Assembly: GCA_965657085.1 (NCBI GenBank)
Contig: CBFHND010000042.1
Span: 1-19,804 of the forward strand
DNA: 19,804 nucleotides
From: CBFHND01 sp965657085
Lineage (GTDB): Bacteria; Pseudomonadota; Alphaproteobacteria; Rhodobacterales; Rhodobacteraceae
Direction of reading: 5' to 3'
This document shows positions 13,580 to 19,804 of the stretch, piece by piece. Position numbers and translations under genes: made by a program. Below the pieces are notes generated by a model. It saw only the letters and a program-made list of their open reading frames with translations, had not been told where the DNA came from and searched no databases. Numbering within the stretch: position 1 is the first letter of the stretch; every line of letters starts with the position of its first letter.

Positions 13580-15327
13580 GCCGCCTCCACTGCGTCCTGC
13601 CAGGGCTGAAGCTGCACGGTGAATTCCGCCCCGCTGCCCGTGTTGGCCCCTTTGATCTCTCCGCCAAAGCTTTGCACGATGCCATAAGAGATCGACAGCC
13701 CAAGCCCCATGCCATCGGCGTCGCTCTGGGTCTTGGTGGTATAGAACGGGTCAAACACCTTGTCGGGCATGTCGATGCCGGGGCCTGTGTCCTGCACCGT
13801 GACACGCGGTGCGGGGCCGTCCTCGATCGCGATGCTCAGCAGGCGTTGCGGGCGGCCCGACATGGCATCCACCGCATTGGTGATCAGATTGACAAAGACC
13901 TGACTGAGCCGCACGTCCCCGCCGCGCACCCACACCGGGTGGTCCGGCACCCGCAGGCTCAGGGTCACGTCCCCTTCGCGCATGTGTGGACCGGTCAGCT
14001 CGACCGCGCTGCGCAACACCTCGACCACGTTGACCCGCACGTGCGCCTCGCTTTCCTGCCGGGCAAAGGCGCGCAGGTTCTTGATGATGCGACCCATGCG
14101 CCGGGCCATGTCGGCGATGCGCGACAGGTTGTCGGCGGCGCGGTCGGATTTGCCACCTGCGATGAACTTGCCTGCGTTCTCGGCATAGTTCGAGATCGCC
14201 ATGAGCGGCTGGTTCAATTCGTGGCTGATGCCCGCGCTGAGGTGACCCAGCGCACCCAGCTTTCCCGCCTGCACAAGATCGGACTGCGCCTGCGCGAGTG
14301 CGGCCTGCGCCTCTTCGCGCTCGGTTGCTTCGCGGCGCAGTTGCGCGTTGGTTCCGGCCAGTTCAGCCGTGCGTTCGGCCACCCGCGCCTCAAGCTGGGC
14401 ATTGGCCTGTGACAGCGTGCGCCGCCGTTCGGTCGCCACGTATAGAAGCGCGCCAAAGGCCAGGCACAGGGCCGCAAAGGCCGCCGCCTGCAACACCGCC
14501 AGCCGCCGCGCCGGGGCCACGTCAATCAACGCCTCTCCCAGAAACCCGATCACCGGCAATGGCCGCACGATATGAAGTGCATTTTGCGGCAGGTACGGCC
14601 CCCAACCCATTTGCCACACCTCGTGTCCGCCCACGCGGTAACTGCTGAAGGCAGGTTCGGGCGCATCGTCCGGCACCAGCCCCGCCGCGTCAGGCGGGCG
14701 TTTCCAGAACACCAGTTCGGAGCGGTTGGTCACAAAGACACGCCCCTGCGCATCGGTAAAGACAACCGCCGGGTTCGATCCACGCCAATCCGCCTCCAAC
14801 GCTCCAAGATCGGCGGCCACCACCATGGCCCCAATCGCCGCCCCCGGACCATCATAGACCGGGGCCGCATGGTAGTAGACGCGCGCGTCAAATGGCACGC
14901 CGAACCCATGCGCCGTGCCCAAGGCCCCCTGCATGGCCCGCCGCACATAGGCCGTTTTCCCCAGATCCGCGCCCGCATCGCTGTCGGCTGCCGCCAGCAC
15001 CACACCGCTGGCATCGACCAGCAGCAAATCAAGCGCCGCCGTCTTGTCCGCCACCTCCAGCAGCAGTGCATCCAGATTGGCAGGGTCGCCCCCGTCCAGC
15101 ACCGCGCGCACCTGTGGATGATCGGCCATCAGAACCGCCAGTTCGCGGTAGCGTTGCAACTGTCCGGTCAACCGGTCGCTGGCCACGGCCAAATCAGACG
15201 CCCCCTGCCGCGCCAACTGCCCCAGCGCTTGTGTATAGCCATAGCGCCACAGCCCCCACGCGGAGGCCGCAACGAGGGTCAGAAAGGTCAGGATCAAAAG
15301 CCATCTGGTGCGGGCAATCCGGGTCAT
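13576..15327 (-). CDS. dctB: C4-dicarboxylate sensor histidine kinase DctB
   Basis: A 583-residue inner-membrane kinase. Helix 1 (about residues 9-30) and helix 2 (about 276-298) flank a periplasmic sensor of some 245 residues with PAS-like double Cache features (LLLVDASGVVLAAAD, 'GAMVVAADLGALE'). A coiled-coil (about 304-350) leads to the dimerisation domain with H369 in GISHELNQPL, typical of DctB. The catalytic domain has the N box (N480-N484), DTGPGI (513-518), FDPFYTTK (525-532) and GLGLSIS (541-547). All boxes are complete, so it should be active. It shares ATGA with the dctD start, so the two are coupled. The start has only a weak ribosome binding site and may be off by a few codons. 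It is divergent from the P450 gene. Confidence 0.94.
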   Translation of the reverse strand: MTRIARTRWLLILTFLTLVAASAWGLWRYGYTQALGQLARQGASDLAVASDRLTGQLQRYRELAVLMADHPQVRAVLDGGDPANLDALLLEVADKTAALDLLLVDASGVVLAAADSDAGADLGKTAYVRRAMQGALGTAHGFGVPFDARVYYHAAPVYDGPGAAIGAMVVAADLGALEADWRGSNPAVVFTDAQGRVFVTNRSELVFWKRPPDAAGLVPDDAPEPAFSSYRVGGHEVWQMGWGPYLPQNALHIVRPLPVIGFLGEALIDVAPARRLAVLQAAAFAALCLAFGALLYVATERRRTLSQANAQLEARVAERTAELAGTNAQLRREATEREEAQAALAQAQSDLVQAGKLGALGHLSAGISHELNQPLMAISNYAENAGKFIAGGKSDRAADNLSRIADMARRMGRIIKNLRAFARQESEAHVRVNVVEVLRSAVELTGPHMREGDVTLSLRVPDHPVWVRGGDVRLSQVFVNLITNAVDAMSGRPQRLLSIAIEDGPAPRVTVQDTGPGIDMPDKVFDPFYTTKTQSDADGMGLGLSISYGIVQSFGGEIKGANTGSGAEFTVQLQPWQDAVEAA

Positions 15328-15390
15328 CGGCCGCAGTCTAGCAAAGCCGCCCTTGCAAAGACCAGTGCCGGCGGGTCATCTCGGAGCATG

Positions 15391-16569
15391 ATGCGCATGA
15401 CCCAATCGCCCACCGACCCTGCCTTCGTGCAGGATCCTTATGCCTTTTACGACCGTGCCCGTGCCACAGGTCCGGTGGTGTTCTGGGAAGACTACGGGAT
15501 GCTGGCGGCCTTCGATCACGCCACGGTGCACCCATTATTGCGCGACCGGCGGCTGGGCCGTGCGGTGCCCCCGGATCAACGCCAGCCGGTGCCAGACCAC
15601 CTTGCCGCCTTCGACGCACTGGAACGCCATTCGATGCTCGAACATGAACCACCCCGCCACACCGAATTGCGCGGGCTGGTGCTGCGGGCCTTCACCTCGC
15701 GGCGGATCGCCGGGATGCAGGACGATATCAGGGCCATCTGCACCAACCTGATCGCGGCCTTTCCCAAGGCTCCCTTTGACCTGATCCCCAGCTATTGCAC
15801 CAAGGTGCCCGTGCGCGTGATCGCCCGCCTTCTGGGCGTGCCCGAAGACATGGCCCCCGACCTTCTGCGCTGGTCGAACGCGATGGTGGCGATGTATCAA
15901 TCCAACCGCTCCCGCGCGACCGAGGATGCCGCCAATGCCGCCGCCGCCGATTTCACGACCTTCCTGCGCGGATATGTCGAAGCACGACGCGGCGATCCGC
16001 GTGACGACCTGATCACCGAACTCATTGCGGCGGAAGAGAACGGCACAAAGCTCAGCACCGATGCGCTCATCGGCACCTGCGTGCTGCTGCTCAATGCGGG
16101 CCACGAGGCGACGGTGCACAGCCTTGGCAACGCCGTGGCCTGCCTCGCGCGTCTCGACAACCCGGCCCATGACCTCGGCCCTGATCGCATTGCCGCCACG
16201 GTCGAGGAACTGCTGCGCTTCGATCCGCCCCTACACGTCTTCACCCGCTACGCCTACGAGGATGTAACCGTCGGCGGCCACAGCTTGCGCGCCGGCGATC
16301 AGATCGCGCTGGTGCTGGGCGCGGCGGGCCGTGACCCGGACGTCTACCCCGATCCACATACTTTTGATCCATCCCGCACTGGCCCCGCCCACCTCGCCTT
16401 CGGCGGCGGGCTGCACTTCTGTGTTGGCGCGCCACTGGCCCGGCTCGAGATGCAGATTGCCCTGCCCATGCTCTGGGCCGCCCTGCCCAACTTGCAGCTG
16501 ACCAAACCACCCCACTACGCCGACAGCTACCACTTCCACAAACTCGACCGGCTGATGATCACCCCGTGA
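15391..16569 (+). CDS. Cytochrome P450
   Basis: A 392-residue soluble bacterial P450 of normal length. The I-helix oxygen-binding motif is NAGHEAT (235-241), the K-helix ExxR is ELLR (273-276), and the haem loop is FGGGLHFCVG (337-346) with the thiolate C344. It should hydroxylate a small or medium organic substrate using electrons from a ferredoxin system. No ferredoxin or ferredoxin reductase gene lies in the window. The CYP family and substrate cannot be named from sequence alone. Three ATGs (15388, 15391, 15397) follow GGAG (15383-15386); 15391 or 15397 is most likely. Only 63 bases separate it from the divergent dctB start. Confidence 0.93.
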   Translation: MRMTQSPTDPAFVQDPYAFYDRARATGPVVFWEDYGMLAAFDHATVHPLLRDRRLGRAVPPDQRQPVPDHLAAFDALERHSMLEHEPPRHTELRGLVLRAFTSRRIAGMQDDIRAICTNLIAAFPKAPFDLIPSYCTKVPVRVIARLLGVPEDMAPDLLRWSNAMVAMYQSNRSRATEDAANAAAADFTTFLRGYVEARRGDPRDDLITELIAAEENGTKLSTDALIGTCVLLLNAGHEATVHSLGNAVACLARLDNPAHDLGPDRIAATVEELLRFDPPLHVFTRYAYEDVTVGGHSLRAGDQIALVLGAAGRDPDVYPDPHTFDPSRTGPAHLAFGGGLHFCVGAPLARLEMQIALPMLWAALPNLQLTKPPHYADSYHFHKLDRLMITP

Positions 16570-16581
16570 GTCGGGACCGGG

Positions 16582-16685
16582 TCAAGGATCGCGCAGCGAC
16601 GGCGCACCGCGCCGCATGTCCTTGAGGCGGGCGCGACTCGCCCCACCCTTGATCAGGTCTGCTTAAGACGCACCGCGCCTTAAGC
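16582..16685. repeat. Paired stem-loops sharing the loop sequence CGCACCGCGCC
   Basis: In the 225-base convergent gap between the P450 and Lrp genes, two hairpins follow each other. The first has arms TCAAGGA (16582-16588) and TCCTTGA (16619-16625), with an inner CGGCGC-ACC-GCGCCG stem (16600-16614). The second has perfect seven-base arms GCTTAAG (16661-16667) and CTTAAGC (16679-16685). The 11-mer CGCACCGCGCC occurs in both (16603-16613 and 16669-16679). There is no T-run. It may act as a joint 3'-end structure or be a dispersed extragenic repeat. No coding sequence is supported in 16570-16794. Confidence 0.6.
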
Positions 16686-16794
16686 GACCTCTCAGCAAAA
16701 CGGCACGCAGGCGCACCCCGCACGCCCCATCCGCAATGCGTCGCCTCACCGATTTCAGAATCCGGAATGCGCGGCAGCGCACCTTTGGACCCCG

Positions 16795-17256
16795 TCAAAG
16801 CGGTAGCATCGTGGTGGACTTGATCTGCTCCATCGACAAAAGCGCAGTGACATTGTGCACCCGCACCTCGGAAATCAGCGCCTGGTAAAACGCATCATAC
16901 GCCCGCGCATTCTGCACCCGCACCTTGAGGATATAGTCGATGTCCCCCGCCAGCCGGTGCGCCTCCTGCACTTCGGGGCGGTCCTGCAGCGCCTTCAGAA
17001 ACGCCGCCTGCCAGTCTGCCTCGTGTTCCGACGTGCGGATCAGAACAAAGAAACACGCCTCGAACCCCAGCGCATCGGCGTCCAGAACAACGGTCTGCTG
17101 CCCCACCACACCGGCTTCACGCAGCTTGCGAATCCGGTTCCATACCGGGGTCTTTGAACTGCCCACCGCCTTGGCGATCTCGTCCAGCGACTGACTGGCG
17201 TCGCGCTGCAGCTCGGCCAGAATTCTGCGATCCATGTCGTCAATGCGAACAGTCAT
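16795..17256 (-). CDS. Lrp/AsnC-family transcriptional regulator
   Basis: A 153-residue regulator with the family's two parts: an N-terminal winged helix-turn-helix ('DDMDRRILAELQRDASQSLDEIAKAVGSSKTPVWNRIRKL', residues about 6-45) and a C-terminal RAM ligand-binding domain ('HRLAGDIDYILKVRVQNARAYDAF'). The ATG at 17256 is preceded by AAAGGA at eight bases; the longer frame adds 12 poorly supported residues. It is divergent from cysG, with 146 bases between them, so it probably controls the sulfur operon and itself. The ligand is unknown; an amino acid such as cysteine or methionine would suit the context, but this is inference. Confidence 0.92.
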   Translation of the reverse strand: MTVRIDDMDRRILAELQRDASQSLDEIAKAVGSSKTPVWNRIRKLREAGVVGQQTVVLDADALGFEACFFVLIRTSEHEADWQAAFLKALQDRPEVQEAHRLAGDIDYILKVRVQNARAYDAFYQALISEVRVHNVTALLSMEQIKSTTMLPL

Positions 17257-17402
17257 TCGCGCGGTCCTTTCATTTTTGTACAGCCGTTCCAAACACGATC
17301 AAAAACGGAACAAACGTCCTTATCTGATCACGCATATGGCGCTAAACCGGGAATATTTCCTATATTGAGGGTCAAGTCAAACGACATCCAAGGGTCAGAC
17401 CC
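17257..17402. promoter_or_regulatory. Divergent promoter region between the Lrp-type regulator and cysG
   Basis: This 146-base AT-rich gap must hold the promoters of both genes. Interleaved inverted repeats CCGTT/AACGG and GTTCC/GGAAC lie at about 17284-17310. A symmetric GGAA-TAT-TTCC lies at about 17350-17360, directly before TATATT (17361-17366), a possible -10 box for cysG. GGGTC-A-GACCC (17392-17402) is a perfect dyad over the cysG ribosome binding site. Lrp-type proteins bind several weak AT-rich dyads, so these are candidates. I saw no SAM-type riboswitch. Confidence 0.45.
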
Positions 17403-18806
17403 ATGAACCATTTTCCCATCTTCCTCGCCACGGCAGGGCGCCGGATCGTGCTGTCGGGCGGCGGAGAGGCGGCGCTGGCCAAGCTGCGGCTCCTGCTCAA
17501 GACCAAAGCCCGCGTGACTGTCTTTGCCACCGATCCTGACCCGCAGATCACCACATGGGCTGATGCAGGCAAGCTTACCCTTGTGCCGCGCCGCATGGCC
17601 CCCGGTGATGCGCTCTGCGCGGCCCTCTTCTATGCGGCGGACGAAGACGCCGTGGAAGACGCGCGCACCGCCGCCATCGCCCGGGCCGATGGGGCGCTCG
17701 TCAATATCGTGGACAATCTGCAAGGCAGCCAGTTCATAACCCCTGCCATCGTCGACCGCACCCCCGTGACCATCGCCATCGGCACCGAAGGCGCGGCCCC
17801 GGTTCTCGCCCGCGCCATCAAGGCCGATCTCGAGGCGCGCCTGCCTGCCACCCTCGGCCCCCTTGCCCGCTTCGGCAAGGCTTTCCGCGCCGCCGCCGAA
17901 GCCCTGCCCCTTGGCCGCCCCCGCCGCGATTTCTGGCGGGCCTTCTACTTCGATGCAGGCCCCCGCGCGATCACTGAGGGCGAAGCTGCGGTCGCACCCG
18001 CCCTCGAAACCCTGCTGAGGGACCACAAGGCGCGCAAAACGCGCCCAGGCCATGTGGCCTTTGTCGGCGCAGGTCCCGGCGATCCGGAACTCCTGACGCT
18101 CAAGGCCCGGCGCGCGCTGGACGAGGCAGATGTGGTGATCCACGACCGCCTCATCGGCCCCGGCGTTCTGGAACTGGCCCGGCGCGAGGCACTGATCATT
18201 GACGCAGGCAAGGAAGGCTTTGGCCCGGCCATGGATCAGGACACCATCAACGCCCTCATCGTCCAACACGCCCAAAACGGCGCGCAGGTCGTGCGCCTGA
18301 AGGGCGGCGATGCGACCATCTTCGGGCGTCTCGACGAAGAGATCGACGCGGTGGATGCGGCAGGCGTCACCTGGCACATCGTGCCGGGCGTCACCTCCGC
18401 TTCGGCCGCCGTGGCCGCAATCGGGCAAAGCCTGACCAAACGCGGCCGCAACGCGTCGGTGCGCTTTATCACCGGCCACGACACGCGCGGCTTTGCCGAT
18501 CACGACTGGACAGCACTTGCCCGCCCCGGTGCAGTCGCCGCCATCTACATGGGCAAGAAGTCCGCGCGTTTCATTCAGGGCCGGTTGCTGATGCATGGGG
18601 CCGGGCCACAAACGCCCGTCACGGTGATCGAAAACGCGTCCCGTCCGGATCAGCAGATCATCGGCACCACATTGGCGCAGATGGAACCCGCGATCACCAA
18701 CGCGGGCCTTGCCGGTCCTGCGCTGACCTTCCTTGGCCTCGCGCCTCGCGCCGCATTGGCCGCTGCGGAAACGCTGCACACCCCCCAACATCAGGAGGCC
18801 CTCTGA
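17403..18806 (+). CDS. cysG: Siroheme synthase CysG (multifunctional)
   Basis: A 467-residue fusion that makes siroheme from uroporphyrinogen III. Residues 1 to about 205 are the precorrin-2 dehydrogenase/sirohydrochlorin ferrochelatase part, with the NAD-binding 'RRIVLSGGGEAALAKLRLLL' and the 'LVNIVDN...FITPAIVDR' segment. Residues about 216-467 are the S-adenosylmethionine-dependent uroporphyrinogen III C-methyltransferase: 'VAFVGAGPGDPELLTLKA', RLKGGDATIFGR (family RLKGGDPxxFGR, with Pro replaced by Ala) and 'VPGVTSASAAVAAIG'. The ATG at 17403 follows AAGGG at a good distance. It lies immediately upstream of DUF2849 and cysI, so it supplies the siroheme cofactor to CysI. Confidence 0.95.
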   Translation: MNHFPIFLATAGRRIVLSGGGEAALAKLRLLLKTKARVTVFATDPDPQITTWADAGKLTLVPRRMAPGDALCAALFYAADEDAVEDARTAAIARADGALVNIVDNLQGSQFITPAIVDRTPVTIAIGTEGAAPVLARAIKADLEARLPATLGPLARFGKAFRAAAEALPLGRPRRDFWRAFYFDAGPRAITEGEAAVAPALETLLRDHKARKTRPGHVAFVGAGPGDPELLTLKARRALDEADVVIHDRLIGPGVLELARREALIIDAGKEGFGPAMDQDTINALIVQHAQNGAQVVRLKGGDATIFGRLDEEIDAVDAAGVTWHIVPGVTSASAAVAAIGQSLTKRGRNASVRFITGHDTRGFADHDWTALARPGAVAAIYMGKKSARFIQGRLLMHGAGPQTPVTVIENASRPDQQIIGTTLAQMEPAITNAGLAGPALTFLGLAPRAALAAAETLHTPQHQEAL

Positions 18807-18807
18807 C

Positions 18808-19107
18808 ATGCACCGCCCGTTTTCCCCAAAAGTCGTCACTGCCAACCACCTGCTGCGCGGCGACGTGATCTATCAAACCACCACCGGCTGGACCCGTCGC
18901 CTGTCGCAGGCCGAGGTGCTGACCGATGAAGCCCACGCCGATCTGCGCCTGATCGAGGCCAGCCAACAGACGGATACGGTTGTTGGCGCCTATCTGGCTG
19001 ACGTTGCCCTCTCTGACGATGGCCCCAAACCTGCCCATTTCCGCGAGGCCTTTCGCGCCAGGGGCCCCTCCAACCACCCCCACGGCAAACAATCGGAGCT
19101 CAGCTGA
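18808..19107 (+). CDS. DUF2849 protein
   Basis: A 99-residue small soluble protein. It begins 'MHRPFSPKVVTANHLLRGDVIY', followed by 'GWTRRLSQAEVLTDEAHADL', which fits DUF2849, a family I recall between cysG and cysI in alphaproteobacteria. Its biochemical role is unknown; the context suggests help in sulfite reduction or siroheme delivery. The ATG at 18808 starts one base after the cysG stop and is preceded by CAGGAGG (18792-18798). Its stop overlaps the cysI start by one base (TGATG), so the three genes are translationally coupled. Confidence 0.82.
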   Translation: MHRPFSPKVVTANHLLRGDVIYQTTTGWTRRLSQAEVLTDEAHADLRLIEASQQTDTVVGAYLADVALSDDGPKPAHFREAFRARGPSNHPHGKQSELS

Positions 19108-19804
19108 TGTACGCCTACACGGATTTCGACGCGGCCTTTGTCGCCGCCCGCAACACCCAGTTCCGGGCGCAAGTGGAACGCCGCATCGCTGGCAGCCTGA
19201 CCGAGGATGAGTTCAAGCCTTTGCGCCTGATGAACGGTCTCTACCTGCAACTGCACGCCTACATGCTGCGCGTGGCCATACCTTACGGCACGCTCAACAG
19301 CGCGCAGATGCGCCAGCTCGCGATGATCGCGGAGCGTTGGGACAAGGGCTATGGCCATTTCACCACCCGCCAGAACATCCAGTTCAACTGGCCCGAGCTG
19401 CGCGATGTGCCGGACATTCTGGATGCGTTGGCCGAGGTGGGCCTGCACGCCATCCAGACCTCGGGCAACACCATCCGCAACGTGACCGCCGACCACTTTG
19501 CCGGGGCCGCGCCGGATGAAATCGCCGACCCACGCCCGGTGGCCGAACTGTTGCGCCAATGGTCCACCGATCACCCTGAATTTCAGTTCATGCCCCGCAA
19601 GTTCAAGATCGCGGTCAGCGGCAGCCCGAACGACCGCGCCGTCACCCGCGCCCATGATATCGGGCTGCGCATGGTGGAACGCGACGGGAAACGCGGTTTC
19701 GAGGTGATTGTGGGTGGCGGCTTGGGGCGAACCCCGATGATTGGCAAGGTTCTCAAGCACTTCCTGCCCGAAGCTGACCTTTTGCCTTACGTGGAATCCG
19801 TGGT
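19107..19804 (+). CDS. cysI: Sulfite (nitrite/sulfite-type) reductase hemoprotein CysI, N-terminal part (3' end outside window)
   Basis: The frame is open from the ATG at 19107 to the window edge, giving 232 residues of a protein that is normally about 550. It reduces sulfite to sulfide with a siroheme and a [4Fe-4S] cluster. The visible part is the N-terminal ferredoxin-like half-domain and the start of the first siroheme-binding domain: 'LRLMNGLYLQLHAYMLRVAIPYGTL', 'HFTTRQNIQFNWPEL', 'QTSGNTIRNVTAD' and 'RKFKIAVSG'. The cluster cysteines would lie beyond the edge. It overlaps the DUF2849 stop by one base. Neighbouring cysG supports a sulfite rather than a nitrite role, but the family includes both. 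Confidence 0.92.
   Translation, partial: MYAYTDFDAAFVAARNTQFRAQVERRIAGSLTEDEFKPLRLMNGLYLQLHAYMLRVAIPYGTLNSAQMRQLAMIAERWDKGYGHFTTRQNIQFNWPELRDVPDILDALAEVGLHAIQTSGNTIRNVTADHFAGAAPDEIADPRPVAELLRQWSTDHPEFQFMPRKFKIAVSGSPNDRAVTRAHDIGLRMVERDGKRGFEVIVGGGLGRTPMIGKVLKHFLPEADLLPYVESV

Noticed and set aside
14572..15390. A 5' extension of the P450 gene by more than 270 codons
   Set aside because: This stretch is antisense to dctB, its translation has no P450-like sequence, and normal P450 length is reached from 15391.
16559..16798. A 79-codon frame in the gap between the P450 and Lrp genes
   Set aside because: It overlaps the stem-loop element, has no ribosome binding site and no recognisable domain; the RNA/DNA structure explains the region better.
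17328..18845. A long open frame antisense to cysG
   Set aside because: It lies wholly across the clear cysG coding sequence and shows no family features; high GC third positions leave such shadow frames open.

Overview
The window reads as a chromosomal segment of an alphaproteobacterium of the Rhodobacteraceae, most likely the marine Roseobacter group. The reasons are moderately high GC, the DctPQM/DctBD family types, the order Lrp/AsnC regulator - cysG - DUF2849 - cysI, secreted RTX proteins without signal peptides, and orphan sufT/sufA genes. This placement rests on family recognition by eye; no database search was possible. No tRNA, rRNA, CRISPR array, transposase or prophage gene was seen.

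Layout. 1-973: the 3' end of an RTX (calcium-binding repeat) protein gene, closed by a clear intrinsic terminator. 1060-3632 (+): a probable operon region with sufT, a SatD-like gene, a DUF3307-like membrane protein gene, sufA and a TfoX N-terminal-domain gene. The SatD-like/DUF3307 pair sits between the two Fe-S genes, and a striking 29-bp-periodic operator array lies between the two members of the pair. 3839-4747 (-): a 2-oxoglutarate/Fe(II) oxygenase. 4876-5628 (+): tpiA. 5635-8497 (-): two tandem paralogous RTX proteins, each with an N-terminal region of NTGxIxG repeats, separated by a terminator. 8787-15327 (-): a complete dicarboxylate uptake and sensing locus in transcription order dctB-dctD-dctP-dctQ-dctM, with two DctD-type palindromes between dctD and dctP and a hairpin attenuator between dctP and dctQ. 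15391-16569 (+): a cytochrome P450. 16795-17256 (-): an Lrp/AsnC regulator, divergent from 17403-19804 (+): cysG, a DUF2849 gene and cysI (cut by the window edge), which start an assimilatory sulfate reduction operon.

How the genes work together. DctB senses C4-dicarboxylates and phosphorylates DctD, which should bind the palindromes upstream of dctPQM; DctP captures the substrate and DctQM imports it. This DctD has lost the GAFTGA loop, the Walker A lysine and one arginine finger, so it probably does not work as a sigma-54 activator. CysG makes the siroheme needed by CysI.

The most interesting candidates are (1) the SatD-like protein, which looks like a degenerate class III nucleotidyl-cyclase fold joined to a C-terminal helix-turn-helix, with the regularly phased dyads directly downstream of its gene and upstream of the DUF3307-sufA-tfoX genes, and (2) the degenerate AAA+ DctD.
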